Part shown: positions 55,312-64,000 of the stretch, in pieces
Numbering within the stretch: position 1 is the first letter of the stretch
How the letters are laid out: each line of letters starts with the position of its first letter
Assembly: GCF_002979915.1 (NCBI RefSeq)
Contig: NZ_PCQA01000007.1
Location: forward strand, 1-64,000
Length of the DNA stretch: 64,000 bases
From: Arthrobacter sp. MYb213
GTDB lineage: Bacteria > Actinomycetota > Actinomycetes > Actinomycetales > Micrococcaceae
Direction of reading: 5' to 3'
Position numbers and translations under genes: made by a program
The notes under the pieces: generated by a model
Databases searched by the model: none
What the model was told of the DNA's origin: nothing
What the model saw: only the letters and a program-made list of their open reading frames with translations

Positions 55312-55641
55312 TTAGACCGATGCCAGTGGCTTGCCGTTGCGGCTTTCGACGTCCGCAGCGAATTCATTGGTCAGATCCAATGGAACGGTGTCCGGAATGG
55401 TTACACCCTCGGCCAATGCGATGCGATCGGAAACTTCACGAAGCATCAGTGAGAGCGGCACCTCCAAGGCGGTGCAGATGGAGGAAAGCAACTCAGAGGA
55501 TGCTTCCTTCTGGCCACGCTCAACCTCGGATAGGTATCCAAGGGAAACACGGGCGCTATGGGAAACCTCGCGTAGGGTCCTGCCCTGACGTTGACGAACA
55601 TCGCGCAGGACGTCACCGATTTCATGCCGGAGTACTACCAT
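55312..55641 (-). CDS. clgR: XRE-family regulator ClgR
   Basis: A 109-residue activator with a Cro/CI-type HTH ([35 protein letters not shown], 9-43). ClgR of actinobacteria activates clpP/clpC and other stress genes and is itself degraded by Clp. The ATG at 55639-55641 has AGGAGG, a strong site; a frame open 60 codons further upstream has no ribosome binding site. Position after cinA/pgsA matches Rv2745c. An inverted repeat at 55807-55835 may be its own operator. Confidence 0.92.
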   Translation of the reverse strand: MVVLRHEIGDVLRDVRQRQGRTLREVSHSARVSLGYLSEVERGQKEASSELLSSICTALEVPLSLMLREVSDRIALAEGVTIPDTVPLDLTNEFAADVESRNGKPLASV

Positions 55642-55806
55642 TTTGCGTTCCTCCTTCTGGGGCTGGACCGAATGGGCTTCTCCCATATCGCGCCAACGGA
55701 CGACACCATTGACAGTTACGGGTTGCTTCACCATGTGTATAGCCTCTACTCCTAGGTCCTTCTCAAAAGATACATCTTGCCGAAGAGCCAGATCTTTCGA
55801 CCCTTC

Positions 55807-55835
55807 AATCCGTACAACCACACGTTATACGGATT
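55807..55835. promoter_or_regulatory. Inverted repeat upstream of clgR
   Basis: AATCCGTA / TACGGATT arms separated by 13 nt, 166 nt upstream of the clgR start. It is a candidate operator; it does not match the CGCY-N3-RGCG form I recall for ClgR sites. Confidence 0.35.
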
Positions 55836-55931
55836 TGTTCCCGACACCTCACCCTAATCATAAATATGCGACGTACGCCACATATAAGCGAAATATTGTG
55901 AAGTTTTTGGATATTTCTAGTATCGCGGTAC

Positions 55932-56423
55932 TTACTGTGAAGAAGCTTTACCCATAATGGCAGCTAGCTGATTGATTGCCGCAATGGTGCTTCGTTCTCG
56001 GATTTTGGCGCGATCGCCCACAAAGTGATGGGCGACAAAACCAGATTCTTCGTGGTAGGCCCAGCCGATGAATACGGTGCCCACGGCTTTGCCGTCATGG
56101 GGTTGCGGGCCTGCGACGCCGGTGGCCGAGACCGTCAACTGCGCACCACAGGCACGTTGCGCGCCAACCGCCATCTGGCGGGCGACTTCCCCGTCTACCG
56201 AGCCAACCTTGGCCAGCAAAGATTGATCAACCCCCAGCAGCGAAGCTTTAACCTCGGAGGAATAGCTGATCACTCCCCCGCGCAAAACTGCTGACGCACC
56301 GGATACCTCGGCCAGCGTGGCCGCGATCAAACCTGCGGTTAACGATTCGGCGGTAGCGATCTGAACGTTTGCGGCGATCGCCTGCGCGATCACCGGTACG
56401 GCCTGATGTTCCATGCGTTGCAC
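55932..56423 (-). CDS. cinA: CinA C-terminal-domain amidase (PncC-like)
   Basis: A 163-residue stand-alone CinA C-terminal domain: nicotinamide-nucleotide amidase type. The motif ATAESLTAGLIAATLAEVSGASAVLRGGVISYSSEVK (near 23-59) and TVSATGVAGPQPHDGKAVGTVFIG are typical. It lacks the N-terminal molybdopterin-binding-like domain of full CinA. It starts 5 nt after the pgsA stop, so they are in one operon. Confidence 0.9.
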   Translation of the reverse strand: MQRMEHQAVPVIAQAIAANVQIATAESLTAGLIAATLAEVSGASAVLRGGVISYSSEVKASLLGVDQSLLAKVGSVDGEVARQMAVGAQRACGAQLTVSATGVAGPQPHDGKAVGTVFIGWAYHEESGFVAHHFVGDRAKIRERSTIAAINQLAAIMGKASSQ

Positions 56424-56428
56424 CTAAA

Positions 56429-57040
56429 CTACTTGGCCTTAGCCGCAGAGCGCAGCTTGGCGGCCTTGTAGATGTATTCCAAACCGGTCAGCACGGTGAC
56501 CGCCATGGTCAGCAACATCAAGATGAACGCGATCATGTTCAGCCAGTCGATCGTCTGCGTAAACGGCAGTAGGTACAGGCCGATAACCACCGCTTGCATG
56601 ACGGTTTTCACCTTGCCACCCATATTCGCGGCGATAACCCCATAACGGATCACTGCCAGGCGCAACAGCGTGATACCCCACTCGCGGACCAGGATCACGA
56701 TGGTGATCCACCAGGCCAGCTCGCCGAGCATGGACAGCACTACCAGCGCGGAGCCGGTGAGCAACTTGTCTGCGATTGGGTCGGCAATTTTGCCGAAGTT
56801 GGTGATGAGTCCGCGGCTGCGGGCTAGGTCCCCGTCGAGCTTGTCGGTGTACATGGCCACCACAAACAAGGCCAGGGCCACCCAGCGCCATAGGCCTTGT
56901 TCGCTGTTATCGGCCAGCAGGGCCCAAACGAAGAACGGCACCATGATGATGCGGATGGTGGTCAGGACGTTAGCAATATTCAGGTTTGGGACCGGGGCGT
57001 GCGCCGGGGAGTCCTCGGGCTGCGGGGCGTGCGCGCTCAT
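56429..57040 (-). CDS. pgsA: CDP-diacylglycerol--glycerol-3-phosphate 3-phosphatidyltransferase
   Basis: Makes phosphatidylglycerophosphate at the membrane. The 203 residues have four to five membrane helices and the CDP-alcohol transferase motif DGDLARSRGLITNFGKIADPIADK (near 69-92), with the DG-AR-G-D-D pattern complete. An N-terminal extension of about 20 polar residues is present. It starts 3 nt after the ftsK stop. Confidence 0.93.
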   Translation of the reverse strand: MSAHAPQPEDSPAHAPVPNLNIANVLTTIRIIMVPFFVWALLADNSEQGLWRWVALALFVVAMYTDKLDGDLARSRGLITNFGKIADPIADKLLTGSALVVLSMLGELAWWITIVILVREWGITLLRLAVIRYGVIAANMGGKVKTVMQAVVIGLYLLPFTQTIDWLNMIAFILMLLTMAVTVLTGLEYIYKAAKLRSAAKAK

Positions 57041-57043
57041 GGG

Positions 57044-59971
57044 TTAGTTTCTTCCTGTCAGGTCCCAGGCGTCCTCGCCCGGTTCGTCGGCTTCATCGTA
57101 GTATTCGGTGGCGGCCTCGCGCTTTGCCAGGTCTTCGGCAACTAGATCCACCGGTTCGGCGTGGTTCACGTTGGCCTCGTTGACCAATGCGGCCTCGGCG
57201 GCGGTGGCCTGGTGGTTGGCGGCGTCATCATCCCCGCGCATGGCGGCGAGCACCATTGGCAGGTCATCGGGCTGGATCAGCACATCGCGGGCCTTGGAAC
57301 CTTCCGAAGGGCCCACCACACCGCGCGATTCCATCAGGTCCATCAGGCGCCCGGCCTTGGCGAAGCCAACGCGTAGCTTACGCTGCAACATCGAGGTAGA
57401 ACCGAACTGGCTGGTGACCACAAGCTCGGTGGCCTGCAACAGCAGGTCCAAATCATCGCCGATATCCTCATCGATGGTCTTCTTTTTCTCAGCCACCGGG
57501 GTGACATCATCACGGTATTCGGGCTTGAGCTGACCGCGCACGTGGTTGACCACACGCTGGATTTCCGATTCGGTGACCCAAGCACCCTGCACACGCATGG
57601 GTTTGGAGGTGCCCATAGGCAAGAAGAGCGCGTCACCTTGACCGAGCAGTTTCTCGGCGCCGGGCTGATCGAGCACCACGCGGGAGTCGGTGACCGATGA
57701 GGTTGCGAAGGCCATGCGCGAAGGCACGTTGGCCTTGATCAGACCCGTGACCACGTCCACCGATGGACGCTGCGTCGCTAGCACCAGGTGGATACCGGCG
57801 GCACGCGCCAGCTGGGTGATGCGCACGATGGAATCTTCCACATCACGTGGGGCGACCATCATCAGGTCGGCGAGCTCATCGACGATGACCAGCAGATAAG
57901 GGTAGGGCTTCATCACACGCTTGGATCCCTCAGGAGGGATCACCTTGCCGGCGCGCACACCCTTGTTGAAGTCGTCGATGTGCTTGTAACCGAAGTTCGC
58001 CAGATCATCGTAGCGAGTATCCATTTCACGGACAACCCACTGCAGCGCCTCGGCGGCCTTCTTCGGATTGGTGATGATCGGGGTGATCAGGTGTGGCACA
58101 CCCTCATAGGCGGTGAGCTCCACACGCTTAGGGTCAACCATCACCATGCGAACCTCGTCCGGGGTGGAACGCATCAAGATCGAGGTGATCATTGAGTTCA
58201 CGAACGATGATTTACCGGCACCGGTAGCACCGGCGACCAAGAGGTGCGGCATCTTAGCTAGGTTCGCGACGACGAAGCCACCCTCGACGTCCTTGCCCAC
58301 GCCCATCACCATGGGGTGTTCGGTCTTACGTGCGTTGTTAGAACGCAGCACGTCGCCGAGCGCAACAATTTCCTTGTCGGTATTGGGGATCTCGATGCCG
58401 ATGGCTGACTTGCCGGGGATCGGCGAGAGGATTCGTACGTCCGAGGAGGCGACCGCATAGGAGATGTTCTTGGACAGCGCGGTGACCTTCTCCACCTTGG
58501 TGCCCGGAGAGAGCTCAATTTCGTAGCGGGTCACCGTTGGGCCACGTGAGAATCCGGTGACGTGCGCGTCGACCTTAAACTGCTGCAGGGTGTTGGTCAG
58601 CGCGGCCACGATGGCCTCATTAGCCTCGGATGCTTCCTTAGCCGGCGGGCCGGCAGGCAGGAAGTCATCTTGTGGCAGCGTATAGGTGACATCGCCTGAA
58701 AGCTGAAGCTGTTCGGTCCGCTGCGGGATTGGTTCCAGGGCGGGAGCCGGACGGGTGTGGTTCACCGCGACGGTCGGAATCGCGTCGGTCTCTGGCTCTG
58801 GTTCGCTGGCACTGTTTAGGCCAACTTGTTCCATGATCGCAGCCATCTCGGCCTCGGCCTTGGTGGGGCGTTTGACCCCAGGTGGCGGACCGGCAGGGGC
58901 GGCGGCAGCCGCGGATTTAGCCGATAGGTCTGGACGGGCGATTGCCTCGGTGGCGGTGGAATCCGCGTCGTAGACCTCGGAAAGAGGTAGTGCGTTGGTT
59001 GCGGGCTCCGCGGGGTCGATGACGGCTTTATCATAGGCGACATCGCCGGGGCGCTCGTCATGTTCGTCGCCATCAACGTTGTATACCTCGGAGACGCGTT
59101 TAGCTTCGGCACGGCGTTCGAAGAAATTCTTCTTCTTCGGCTTCGGAGCTTGTTCATGCTCAGCATCCGGGTAGAGATAGGTCTGGTCGTGTGTTTCGGC
59201 GTGTGGGTCCAGTACCGCAGACTGCGCCACCGTAGGCGCGGTACGTTCGCGGTGTGGGTCCTGACCGAGTAACCGGTTGTAACCAATGCGCACGCGCGAG
59301 GCGATCTGCAATGGTGGGGTCGCGGTCATCACGAGCACCGAAAGGATAAGGAAGAAGATGTGTACTGCCATCGCTCCGGGTACCGAGATCATCAGTCCCA
59401 ATGGGGTGCCCAGGATCGACCCGACCATGCCGCCGGCAGCCCAAAGGGCCGTGAAGTCGTCACTGACCGATGGGGATCCGTTGGCCAAGGCGGCCACAGA
59501 GGCTCCCGCCAAGGTCATCATCAACAGGCCAATACCGATGCGGTTATTTGACGAGTCTGCTTCCGGATAGCGGAAGAGTCGGAAAGCGCCGATGAACAGA
59601 ATCACCGGCAACAGTACCGCCATGAAGCCCACTGAGCCTCCGGCTACCGCATGCACGCCGCGCCCGAACCAACCGACATCGCGTAGACCCCACCACTCGA
59701 CGATGGCAATGGTGATCGCGATCAGCGTGAGAAAGAGTCCGGTGCCGTCACGGCGTAACTCAAAGTCAGGTTTGACCGTGGCACCGATTCGGCGGAAGGC
59801 GCCACCAAAAATCCGGGCGACGCCCATCCACATGCTGCGAATTGCGCGCAGTGGAAGAGCGAGATCCTGTTCCGGGTTCTCGGGCGTTTTTTTGGCAGGC
59901 GAAGAGCTCGACGTTCGCGGTTTGCGCGTCGTCGGCTTCTTCTCCCCCTGCGACTGGGTGCGTGAGGCCAT
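57044..59971 (-). CDS. ftsK: DNA translocase FtsK/SpoIIIE
   Basis: Septal DNA pump that clears chromosome termini. Of the 975 residues, the N-terminus (about 1-40) is basic and the membrane region (about 78-235) has four to five helices. An acidic linker follows (about 250-430), then the RecA-like motor with Walker A VAGATGAGKSSFVN near 580-593 and VIVDELADLMM near 696-706, and a C-terminal gamma winged-helix domain (about 865-925; ATELVVTSQFGSTSMLQRKLRVGFAKAGRLMDLM region) that reads KOPS. A TACCCT -10 box ends 6 nt before the ATG. Confidence 0.96.
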   Translation of the reverse strand: MASRTQSQGEKKPTTRKPRTSSSSPAKKTPENPEQDLALPLRAIRSMWMGVARIFGGAFRRIGATVKPDFELRRDGTGLFLTLIAITIAIVEWWGLRDVGWFGRGVHAVAGGSVGFMAVLLPVILFIGAFRLFRYPEADSSNNRIGIGLLMMTLAGASVAALANGSPSVSDDFTALWAAGGMVGSILGTPLGLMISVPGAMAVHIFFLILSVLVMTATPPLQIASRVRIGYNRLLGQDPHRERTAPTVAQSAVLDPHAETHDQTYLYPDAEHEQAPKPKKKNFFERRAEAKRVSEVYNVDGDEHDERPGDVAYDKAVIDPAEPATNALPLSEVYDADSTATEAIARPDLSAKSAAAAAPAGPPPGVKRPTKAEAEMAAIMEQVGLNSASEPEPETDAIPTVAVNHTRPAPALEPIPQRTEQLQLSGDVTYTLPQDDFLPAGPPAKEASEANEAIVAALTNTLQQFKVDAHVTGFSRGPTVTRYEIELSPGTKVEKVTALSKNISYAVASSDVRILSPIPGKSAIGIEIPNTDKEIVALGDVLRSNNARKTEHPMVMGVGKDVEGGFVVANLAKMPHLLVAGATGAGKSSFVNSMITSILMRSTPDEVRMVMVDPKRVELTAYEGVPHLITPIITNPKKAAEALQWVVREMDTRYDDLANFGYKHIDDFNKGVRAGKVIPPEGSKRVMKPYPYLLVIVDELADLMMVAPRDVEDSIVRITQLARAAGIHLVLATQRPSVDVVTGLIKANVPSRMAFATSSVTDSRVVLDQPGAEKLLGQGDALFLPMGTSKPMRVQGAWVTESEIQRVVNHVRGQLKPEYRDDVTPVAEKKKTIDEDIGDDLDLLLQATELVVTSQFGSTSMLQRKLRVGFAKAGRLMDLMESRGVVGPSEGSKARDVLIQPDDLPMVLAAMRGDDDAANHQATAAEAALVNEANVNHAEPVDLVAEDLAKREAATEYYDEADEPGEDAWDLTGRN

Positions 59972-59977
59972 AGTTCT

Positions 59978-59983
59978 AGGGTA
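59978..59983 (-). promoter_or_regulatory. -10 box of ftsK operon (leaderless candidate)
   Basis: TACCCT on the minus strand, 6 nt before the ATG; no ribosome binding site is visible. Confidence 0.3.
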
Positions 59984-60228
59984 TCGCCACCTGCTGGATA
60001 CCAGCCGAATTTACACGTCTGCCCGGGGATTGGTACTACCCGCTATTGGTCACAGTGCCGTATTCTCTGCTTGAGTCCGACAGCCCTAGTGCGTGGGTAA
60101 CGGTCAGGCTAGGTGGTAAACACCGAACCATCAGGCGGCTAAGCACGCGGCAGGTGGACCCTCTGAGCAAGAACTCCCAAACAAGAAGCGTGCGACGTAC
60201 TTGGTCTCGTCACTGGGCACGGTTCGGG

Positions 60229-60582
60229 TTAGAAGCTGAAGGTTTCCCAGCTAGTGCCGATACCGAGAACTGCCAAGATGATCGTGACTGTCAGTGCCAT
60301 CTTCTTGTGTTGCTCGTATCCGGCCAGAAAATAGCCTGACTTGTCGCGCATGGTGCCACACAAGATGAGGATGACATCTATCAAGGCCCAAATTCCGAAG
60401 CCTCCCAAGGTCACAAGCTTTAGGAGACCCGTGCCAATTTTCCCGAGGTAGAACCGGTCGATTCCCAGAACGCCAAGAAACCAGGACAGCAGCCAGGTAA
60501 CGACGAAGCTCTTCTTTCCTTCACCGTTATACGCACCATTTTCAGATGCGGTGTATTGATAGTTGTTCGGGGATACCGACAT
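60229..60582 (-). CDS. TM2-domain protein
   Basis: A 117-residue membrane protein: a polar N-terminus rich in Asn/Tyr (SPNNYQYTASENGAYNGEG), then the TM2 pair of helices with the short DRFYLGKIGTGLLKLVTLGG motif between them (near 41-60). A third hydrophobic segment lies near 90-108. The ATG at 60580-60582 has AGGAG. The function of bacterial TM2 proteins is unknown. Confidence 0.8.
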   Translation of the reverse strand: MSVSPNNYQYTASENGAYNGEGKKSFVVTWLLSWFLGVLGIDRFYLGKIGTGLLKLVTLGGFGIWALIDVILILCGTMRDKSGYFLAGYEQHKKMALTVTIILAVLGIGTSWETFSF

Positions 60583-60902
60583 TTTTCTCCTGCTGTGATT
60601 CGGTGACTTGCCTAAACTGAAATACTGCTGGTCAGACCTAGAAAAAATTGGCTGAAACACTCGCGACGAAGACTGCGAACAGCTTACACACGAATCTGCT
60701 CGTACCAACTTCTAGGCACGAGCAGATTACAGTGTTTTAGGAGAATCGAAGAGCAGTCCAAAGCGACAAAATCCCAGCCCTTTGTACAGTGCATCATGCT
60801 ACTTCGCAGCTAAAATTTGGCAGTCGACAGTTCAAAGATTCAAATATCGAAACTAGACACGACACTTATGGACGCTCCATAGACCTTGCTGTCTCAGGGT
60901 GG
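60583..60902. other. Intergenic region SBP gene / TM2 gene
   Basis: 320 nt. It holds an inverted repeat (60694-60728) that probably ends the transporter operon; the TM2 promoter should be between that repeat and 60583. No gene is seen. Confidence 0.4.
60694..60728 (-). terminator. Candidate terminator of transporter operon
   Basis: ATCTGCTCGT / ACGAGCAGAT stem, arms of about 10-11 nt, loop 14 nt. It is 174 nt past the SBP stop. No strong T tract on the minus strand. Confidence 0.45.
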
Positions 60903-61805
60903 TTACAGTCCCTGTGAAGCCAACCATGCCGAAGCAATGTCTGCAGCCGATTTTTTATCAACCGTGCTCTGCACGTTTAGTTCAACCAGCGTGCCTGCAT
61001 CCAGTTTTTCGCTGACTGGATTCAGTACGCTAGCTAGGTCCGAGGACAAGTCAGCGGATACGACCGGCACAACGTTCGAGGCAAGGAACATTGACTTCGG
61101 GTCATCAAGTACCACTAGATCTTCGGTCTTGATCCGCGGATCAGCGGTAAATACGTTGGCCACGTTCACGGTACCGGCGACCAACTCTTCTACTGTCGTG
61201 TCGCCTGTTCCGGAGAAGTCAGCCTTGACTCCGTAGACGCTTTCAAGCCCCTTGGGGCCGTATGGTCGCTCGGCAAGTTCCGGTGGCCCGCCCAACGTTA
61301 GTTTGGTTGAAACACCAGCCAAATCCGCAATGGACTTCAGATTATTTTCATCAGCGAACTTTCGAGTCACAGTGTATGAGTCTTGGTCCGAAGCTTTCGC
61401 TTGCTCAAGAACTGCTAATGAATCTGGCAACTCAGCTTCGAGTTCTTTGTACACTTCGTCCGAAGCGCGGGCCTTAGTATCATCCTTGAAGAATTGCAGC
61501 AGGTTACCGGTGTACTCGGGGAACACGTCGATGGCACCGTCTTCGAGCTGTGGCATATAAGCGTCGCGCTGACCGATGTTGAACTTTCGTTCAACTTCTT
61601 TGCCGGCACCTTCTAGCGCTTGAGCGTAAATTTCCGCAACGATTTCATTGGAGTAGTAAGCCTGTGAGCCGACAACAATTTTCTCGCCACTTGCCGGAGA
61701 GGAGTTGCTCTCGGTTGCCAGAGGATCTCCCCCGCCGCAGCTAGCCAAGACGAGGCTTCCAGCCATTACTGCAGCTGACGTAGCGATGATGCGTTTTAGC
61801 TTCAT
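60903..61805 (-). CDS. Glycine betaine/choline-type ABC transporter substrate-binding lipoprotein
   Basis: A 300-residue OpuAC/OsmF-like binding protein. Signal with lipobox LASC puts the lipid-modified Cys near residue 23. The conserved start of the mature domain (KIVVGSQAYYSNEIVAEIYAQALE) and DVFPEYTGNLLQFF near 95-108 match betaine/choline-binding proteins. The ligand is not proven. The ATG overlaps the stop of the upstream permease by 4 nt. Confidence 0.9.
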   Translation of the reverse strand: MKLKRIIATSAAVMAGSLVLASCGGGDPLATESNSSPASGEKIVVGSQAYYSNEIVAEIYAQALEGAGKEVERKFNIGQRDAYMPQLEDGAIDVFPEYTGNLLQFFKDDTKARASDEVYKELEAELPDSLAVLEQAKASDQDSYTVTRKFADENNLKSIADLAGVSTKLTLGGPPELAERPYGPKGLESVYGVKADFSGTGDTTVEELVAGTVNVANVFTADPRIKTEDLVVLDDPKSMFLASNVVPVVSADLSSDLASVLNPVSEKLDAGTLVELNVQSTVDKKSAADIASAWLASQGL

Positions 61806-62572
61806 GACATTTCCTTCTCGTTGGACTTCAAATGGTCGGGGTTCTTATTTGTATCTTTACGGGCTTCATTAGCCGGCGCAACTTTGCCAGGTATTTTCGT
61901 ATTTATGCGTCCCACCCCAGCTGGTACCGCCAGTTTTTGTGCCAAGGCAAAAATCAAGTCCAAGAGCAGCGCGAGCACGGCAACCATAAGGGCTCCCCCA
62001 AGCACCATGTCGAAGCGGCGCAAGTTCAGCCCGGTGATGATGGGCAGTCCCAGTCCACCAAGATTTACGTACGCTGCGATGGTCACCGTCGCAACAACCT
62101 GCAAGACAGCAGACCTGATTCCGCCTACGAGCAACGGCAAACCTAGCGGAATTTCTACCTTGAAAAGGATCTGCCATTCAGTCATGCCCATGGCGCGGGC
62201 CGCATCGATGGTTTTCCTGTCGATCGCTTCAAACCCCGTGTAGGCACCTGCGAGGAGCGAGGGAATGGCTAACAGCACGAAGGTAAGCACTGCGGCCTCA
62301 GGCTTGTGCAGTACTCCAAAAATCAATACCAATAGGATCAATAGACCAAAAGATGGCACAGCACGGGCGATTCCTGCGGCGCCCACTGCAATCTCACGGC
62401 CCTTACCCGTATGCCCAATGGCCCATCCGGCCGGAATTGCAATCAGTCCAGCGATGACTACCGTCAGTACGGTAAATAGTAGATGCTGCCCGAGCAAAGA
62501 TTGAAGTCCCCCACTGCCTTCCCACTGCTCCGGCGCGAAGAGCCACTGAATTGCTTTGTTAATAAGATCCAT
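61802..62572 (-). CDS. Compatible-solute ABC transporter permease
   Basis: A 256-residue binding-protein-dependent permease with five to six helices. The EAA loop is seen as IDAARAMGMTEWQILFKVEIPLGLPLLVGGIRSA near 121-154. The charged tail (about 230-256) is unusual but short. It starts at the base where the other permease ends (overlap of one base). Confidence 0.92.
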   Translation of the reverse strand: MDLINKAIQWLFAPEQWEGSGGLQSLLGQHLLFTVLTVVIAGLIAIPAGWAIGHTGKGREIAVGAAGIARAVPSFGLLILLVLIFGVLHKPEAAVLTFVLLAIPSLLAGAYTGFEAIDRKTIDAARAMGMTEWQILFKVEIPLGLPLLVGGIRSAVLQVVATVTIAAYVNLGGLGLPIITGLNLRRFDMVLGGALMVAVLALLLDLIFALAQKLAVPAGVGRINTKIPGKVAPANEARKDTNKNPDHLKSNEKEMS

Positions 62573-63255
62573 TAGGACACCTGCTGCCGGGTGGCGTTCT
62601 TGACGGCTTGCCGGGATTTTTTAGGTTCTCTTGTCCATGGCATCAGCCAGCGGCCAATAAGGATGAGTAAAAGATCTACAGCCAAAGCAATCAATGCGAC
62701 GGCGAGAATTCCTGCAAATACCTCTTCGATGATGCGCCGTTGCAGTCCGTTGGTAAATAGGTAACCCAGGTTGGTGACGCCTACCAAAATTCCTACCGTT
62801 GCCAAGGAAATGCTACTGACCGCGGTGACCCTAAGGCCCGCCAAGATCACCGGCCCTGCGAGCGGCAGGTCTACCGCGAAGAACCTTCGTGCTGAGCCGT
62901 AGCCCAACGCCGTGGCAGCCGAACGCGCCGCGGGGTCAACTGAATCCAGTCCATCGACAACCCCACGAACCATAATGGCCACTGCATAAAGCGTTAACGC
63001 GACAATGAGGTTAGCTTCGCTGATTGCACTCATGCCGGTGAGCACAGGCAGAATCATCAACAGCGCCAGCGAAGGAATGGTGTAGAGCAGCCCAGTCAAG
63101 GTCACCACAGGCCCGCGAACGAGTCGATATCTCCAAGCCACCCAGCCCAACGGAATCGATAATACAAATCCCACTAGGATCGCAATCAGGCTCTGTCGCA
63201 GATGTTCCAACGACAGTGAACCGATGAGACCTATATTTTCAGTTATCCAGTTCAC
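62572..63255 (-). CDS. Compatible-solute ABC transporter permease
   Basis: A 227-residue paralogue of the neighbouring permease, with the EAA loop AARSAATALGYGSARRFFAVDLPLAGPVILAGLR near 107-140. The pair of permeases with one ATPase and one binding protein is the OpuC/OsmU layout. Its ATG overlaps the ATPase stop by 4 nt. Confidence 0.92.
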   Translation of the reverse strand: MNWITENIGLIGSLSLEHLRQSLIAILVGFVLSIPLGWVAWRYRLVRGPVVTLTGLLYTIPSLALLMILPVLTGMSAISEANLIVALTLYAVAIMVRGVVDGLDSVDPAARSAATALGYGSARRFFAVDLPLAGPVILAGLRVTAVSSISLATVGILVGVTNLGYLFTNGLQRRIIEEVFAGILAVALIALAVDLLLILIGRWLMPWTREPKKSRQAVKNATRQQVS

Positions 63256-64000
63256 GAGCTGGGGCCGTCTTCAATGAGTCGTCCTTGGGTACGCCCCTGC
63301 GAGTCGACTAGGACCATACCGTGTGGCGTGTGTTTAACGCTCAGCGCTCTGGCGCCCCTATCGGTACCAATGAATGAGGCAACAAAGTCATTGGCAGGAT
63401 TTTCGATGATTTCGCTAGGATTGCCTACCTGTAGCTTTTGCGCTCCTGCTGCAAGGATTACAACTTGGTCGCCGAGCAAGAATGCTTCATCGATATCGTG
63501 GGTAACAAAAACTATGGTCTTGTCCAGCTCCTGTTGAAGCCGGATGAGCTCTTGTTGCAGCTCTGCGCGGACGATTGGGTCCACCGCACCAAAGGGTTCA
63601 TCCATAAGTAAAATGTTCGGGTCTGACGCCAGACCACGAGCTACACCTACACGTTGCTGTTGCCCACCCGAAAGCTGATGAGGGTACCGATCTGCCATCG
63701 ATGCGGGCAGGCCCACGGTTTCCATAAGTTCCAGGGCGCGGACTCGGGAAGCTTTGCGGGATTGGCCTTCTAGCCTGGGGACGGTGGCAATATTCTCCGC
63801 GACGGTAAAGTGCGGAAGCAGTCCAGAATTCTGCATGACGTAACCAATGCTCCGGCGCAATGCCACGGCGGGCTTCGTAGAAATTTCTTGTTCGTCAATG
63901 CGAATCGAGCCTGAGCTCGGATCAACCATGCGGTTGATCATGCGCAACAAGGTGGTTTTGCCACATCCCGAGGAACCAACAAAAACCGTGGTCTTGCGAG
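63252..64000 (-). CDS. Compatible-solute ABC transporter ATPase (partial, 5' end off right edge)
   Basis: The frame stays open to the window edge, so the start lies beyond 64000. The edge sequence reads GSSGCGKTTLLRMINRM, the complete Walker A. Then come the Q-loop VMQNSGLLPHF, the signature LSGGQQQRVGVARGL, Walker B ILLMDEPFGAVDP and the switch His in FVTHDIDEAF. The C-terminal part after the nucleotide domain is short (about 55 residues), so a full CBS pair as in ProV/OpuAA is absent. Confidence 0.93.
   Translation of the reverse strand, partial: RKTTVFVGSSGCGKTTLLRMINRMVDPSSGSIRIDEQEISTKPAVALRRSIGYVMQNSGLLPHFTVAENIATVPRLEGQSRKASRVRALELMETVGLPASMADRYPHQLSGGQQQRVGVARGLASDPNILLMDEPFGAVDPIVRAELQQELIRLQQELDKTIVFVTHDIDEAFLLGDQVVILAAGAQKLQVGNPSEIIENPANDFVASFIGTDRGARALSVKHTPHGMVLVDSQGRTQGRLIEDGPSS

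Noticed and set aside
55858-55905. ClgR-like site CGCC-N7-AGCG upstream of clgR
   Set aside because: The spacing is wrong for the CGCY-N3-RGCG consensus I recall, so I do not report it as a ClgR box.
60000-60240. Possible tRNA upstream of ftsK (GGTTCGGGTT-like T-arm)
   Set aside because: No complete acceptor stem or anticodon arm can be folded on either strand.
60046-60339. 97-codon plus-strand frame upstream of ftsK
   Set aside because: It overlaps the TM2 gene on the opposite strand and lacks a ribosome binding site and any family pattern.

Overview
The window reads as chromosomal DNA of a Micrococcaceae-type actinobacterium (Arthrobacter/Glutamicibacter-like; the genus is a guess). The reasons are the order ftsK-pgsA-cinA-clgR-DUF3046-recA-recX-miaB-miaA-dapF-hflX, the argCJBDFR cluster, an actinobacterial SOS box, DUF222/HNH and DUF5129 proteins, and a medium-high GC content with frequent GTG starts. 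I see no insertion sequence, prophage, CRISPR array or tRNA gene. Most genes are on the minus strand.

Layout. 1-405: promoters and leader of an rRNA operon whose 16S gene lies off the left edge, then the tyrS terminator. 429-5626: tyrS, a HelD-type RNA polymerase helicase, apt and a DinB/maleylpyruvate-isomerase-like protein. 5759-14281: arginine biosynthesis (argC-J-B-D-F-R, then argH), with a macrodomain gene in the opposite direction where argG usually sits. 14405-17028: quinone oxidoreductase and a secreted TPM/DUF5129 protein. 17385-24202 (plus strand): a complete Pls-type membrane nonribosomal peptide synthetase, a coupled M1 aminopeptidase, a PPK2 polyphosphate kinase and a VOC protein. 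24209-28849: a three-gene orphan operon and pheST. 28966-33612: an LppM-like lipoprotein, trmH-nudix, infC-rpmI-rplT and a DUF1844 gene. 33754-39527: MFS transporter, SseB, then hisC-hisB-hisH-(50-aa membrane protein)-priA. 39602-43948: a LysM protein divergent from lexA, a GH76 protein and an HNH/DUF222 protein. 44007-52712: dinG-like helicase, hflX, a methyltransferase, dapF, miaA, miaB and a small membrane protein. 52870-59971: recX, recA, DUF3046, clgR, cinA, pgsA, ftsK. 60229-64000: a TM2 protein and an OpuC/ProU-type compatible-solute ABC transporter whose ATPase runs off the right edge.

The most interesting module is 17385-23643. The synthetase has the full architecture of the Streptomyces epsilon-poly-L-lysine synthetase: an adenylation domain, a carrier domain, six membrane helices, and three soluble domains separated by them. 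Its hand-derived specificity code (DAESIGTVVK) has an acidic residue suited to a basic amino acid. An HEXXH-X18-E aminopeptidase follows 13 nt later and could be the polymer-degrading partner. A polyphosphate kinase comes next. Other noteworthy points are an ATC start codon and a leader hairpin at infC, ribosomal protein L20 fused to a 'sunset'-like domain, a 21-bp perfect inverted repeat (probable recA terminator) inside the recX coding region, ARG-box-like operators at argC and argH, SOS boxes at lexA/LysM and recA, and about eleven genes that look leaderless (a -10 hexamer ending 6-7 nt before the start codon).
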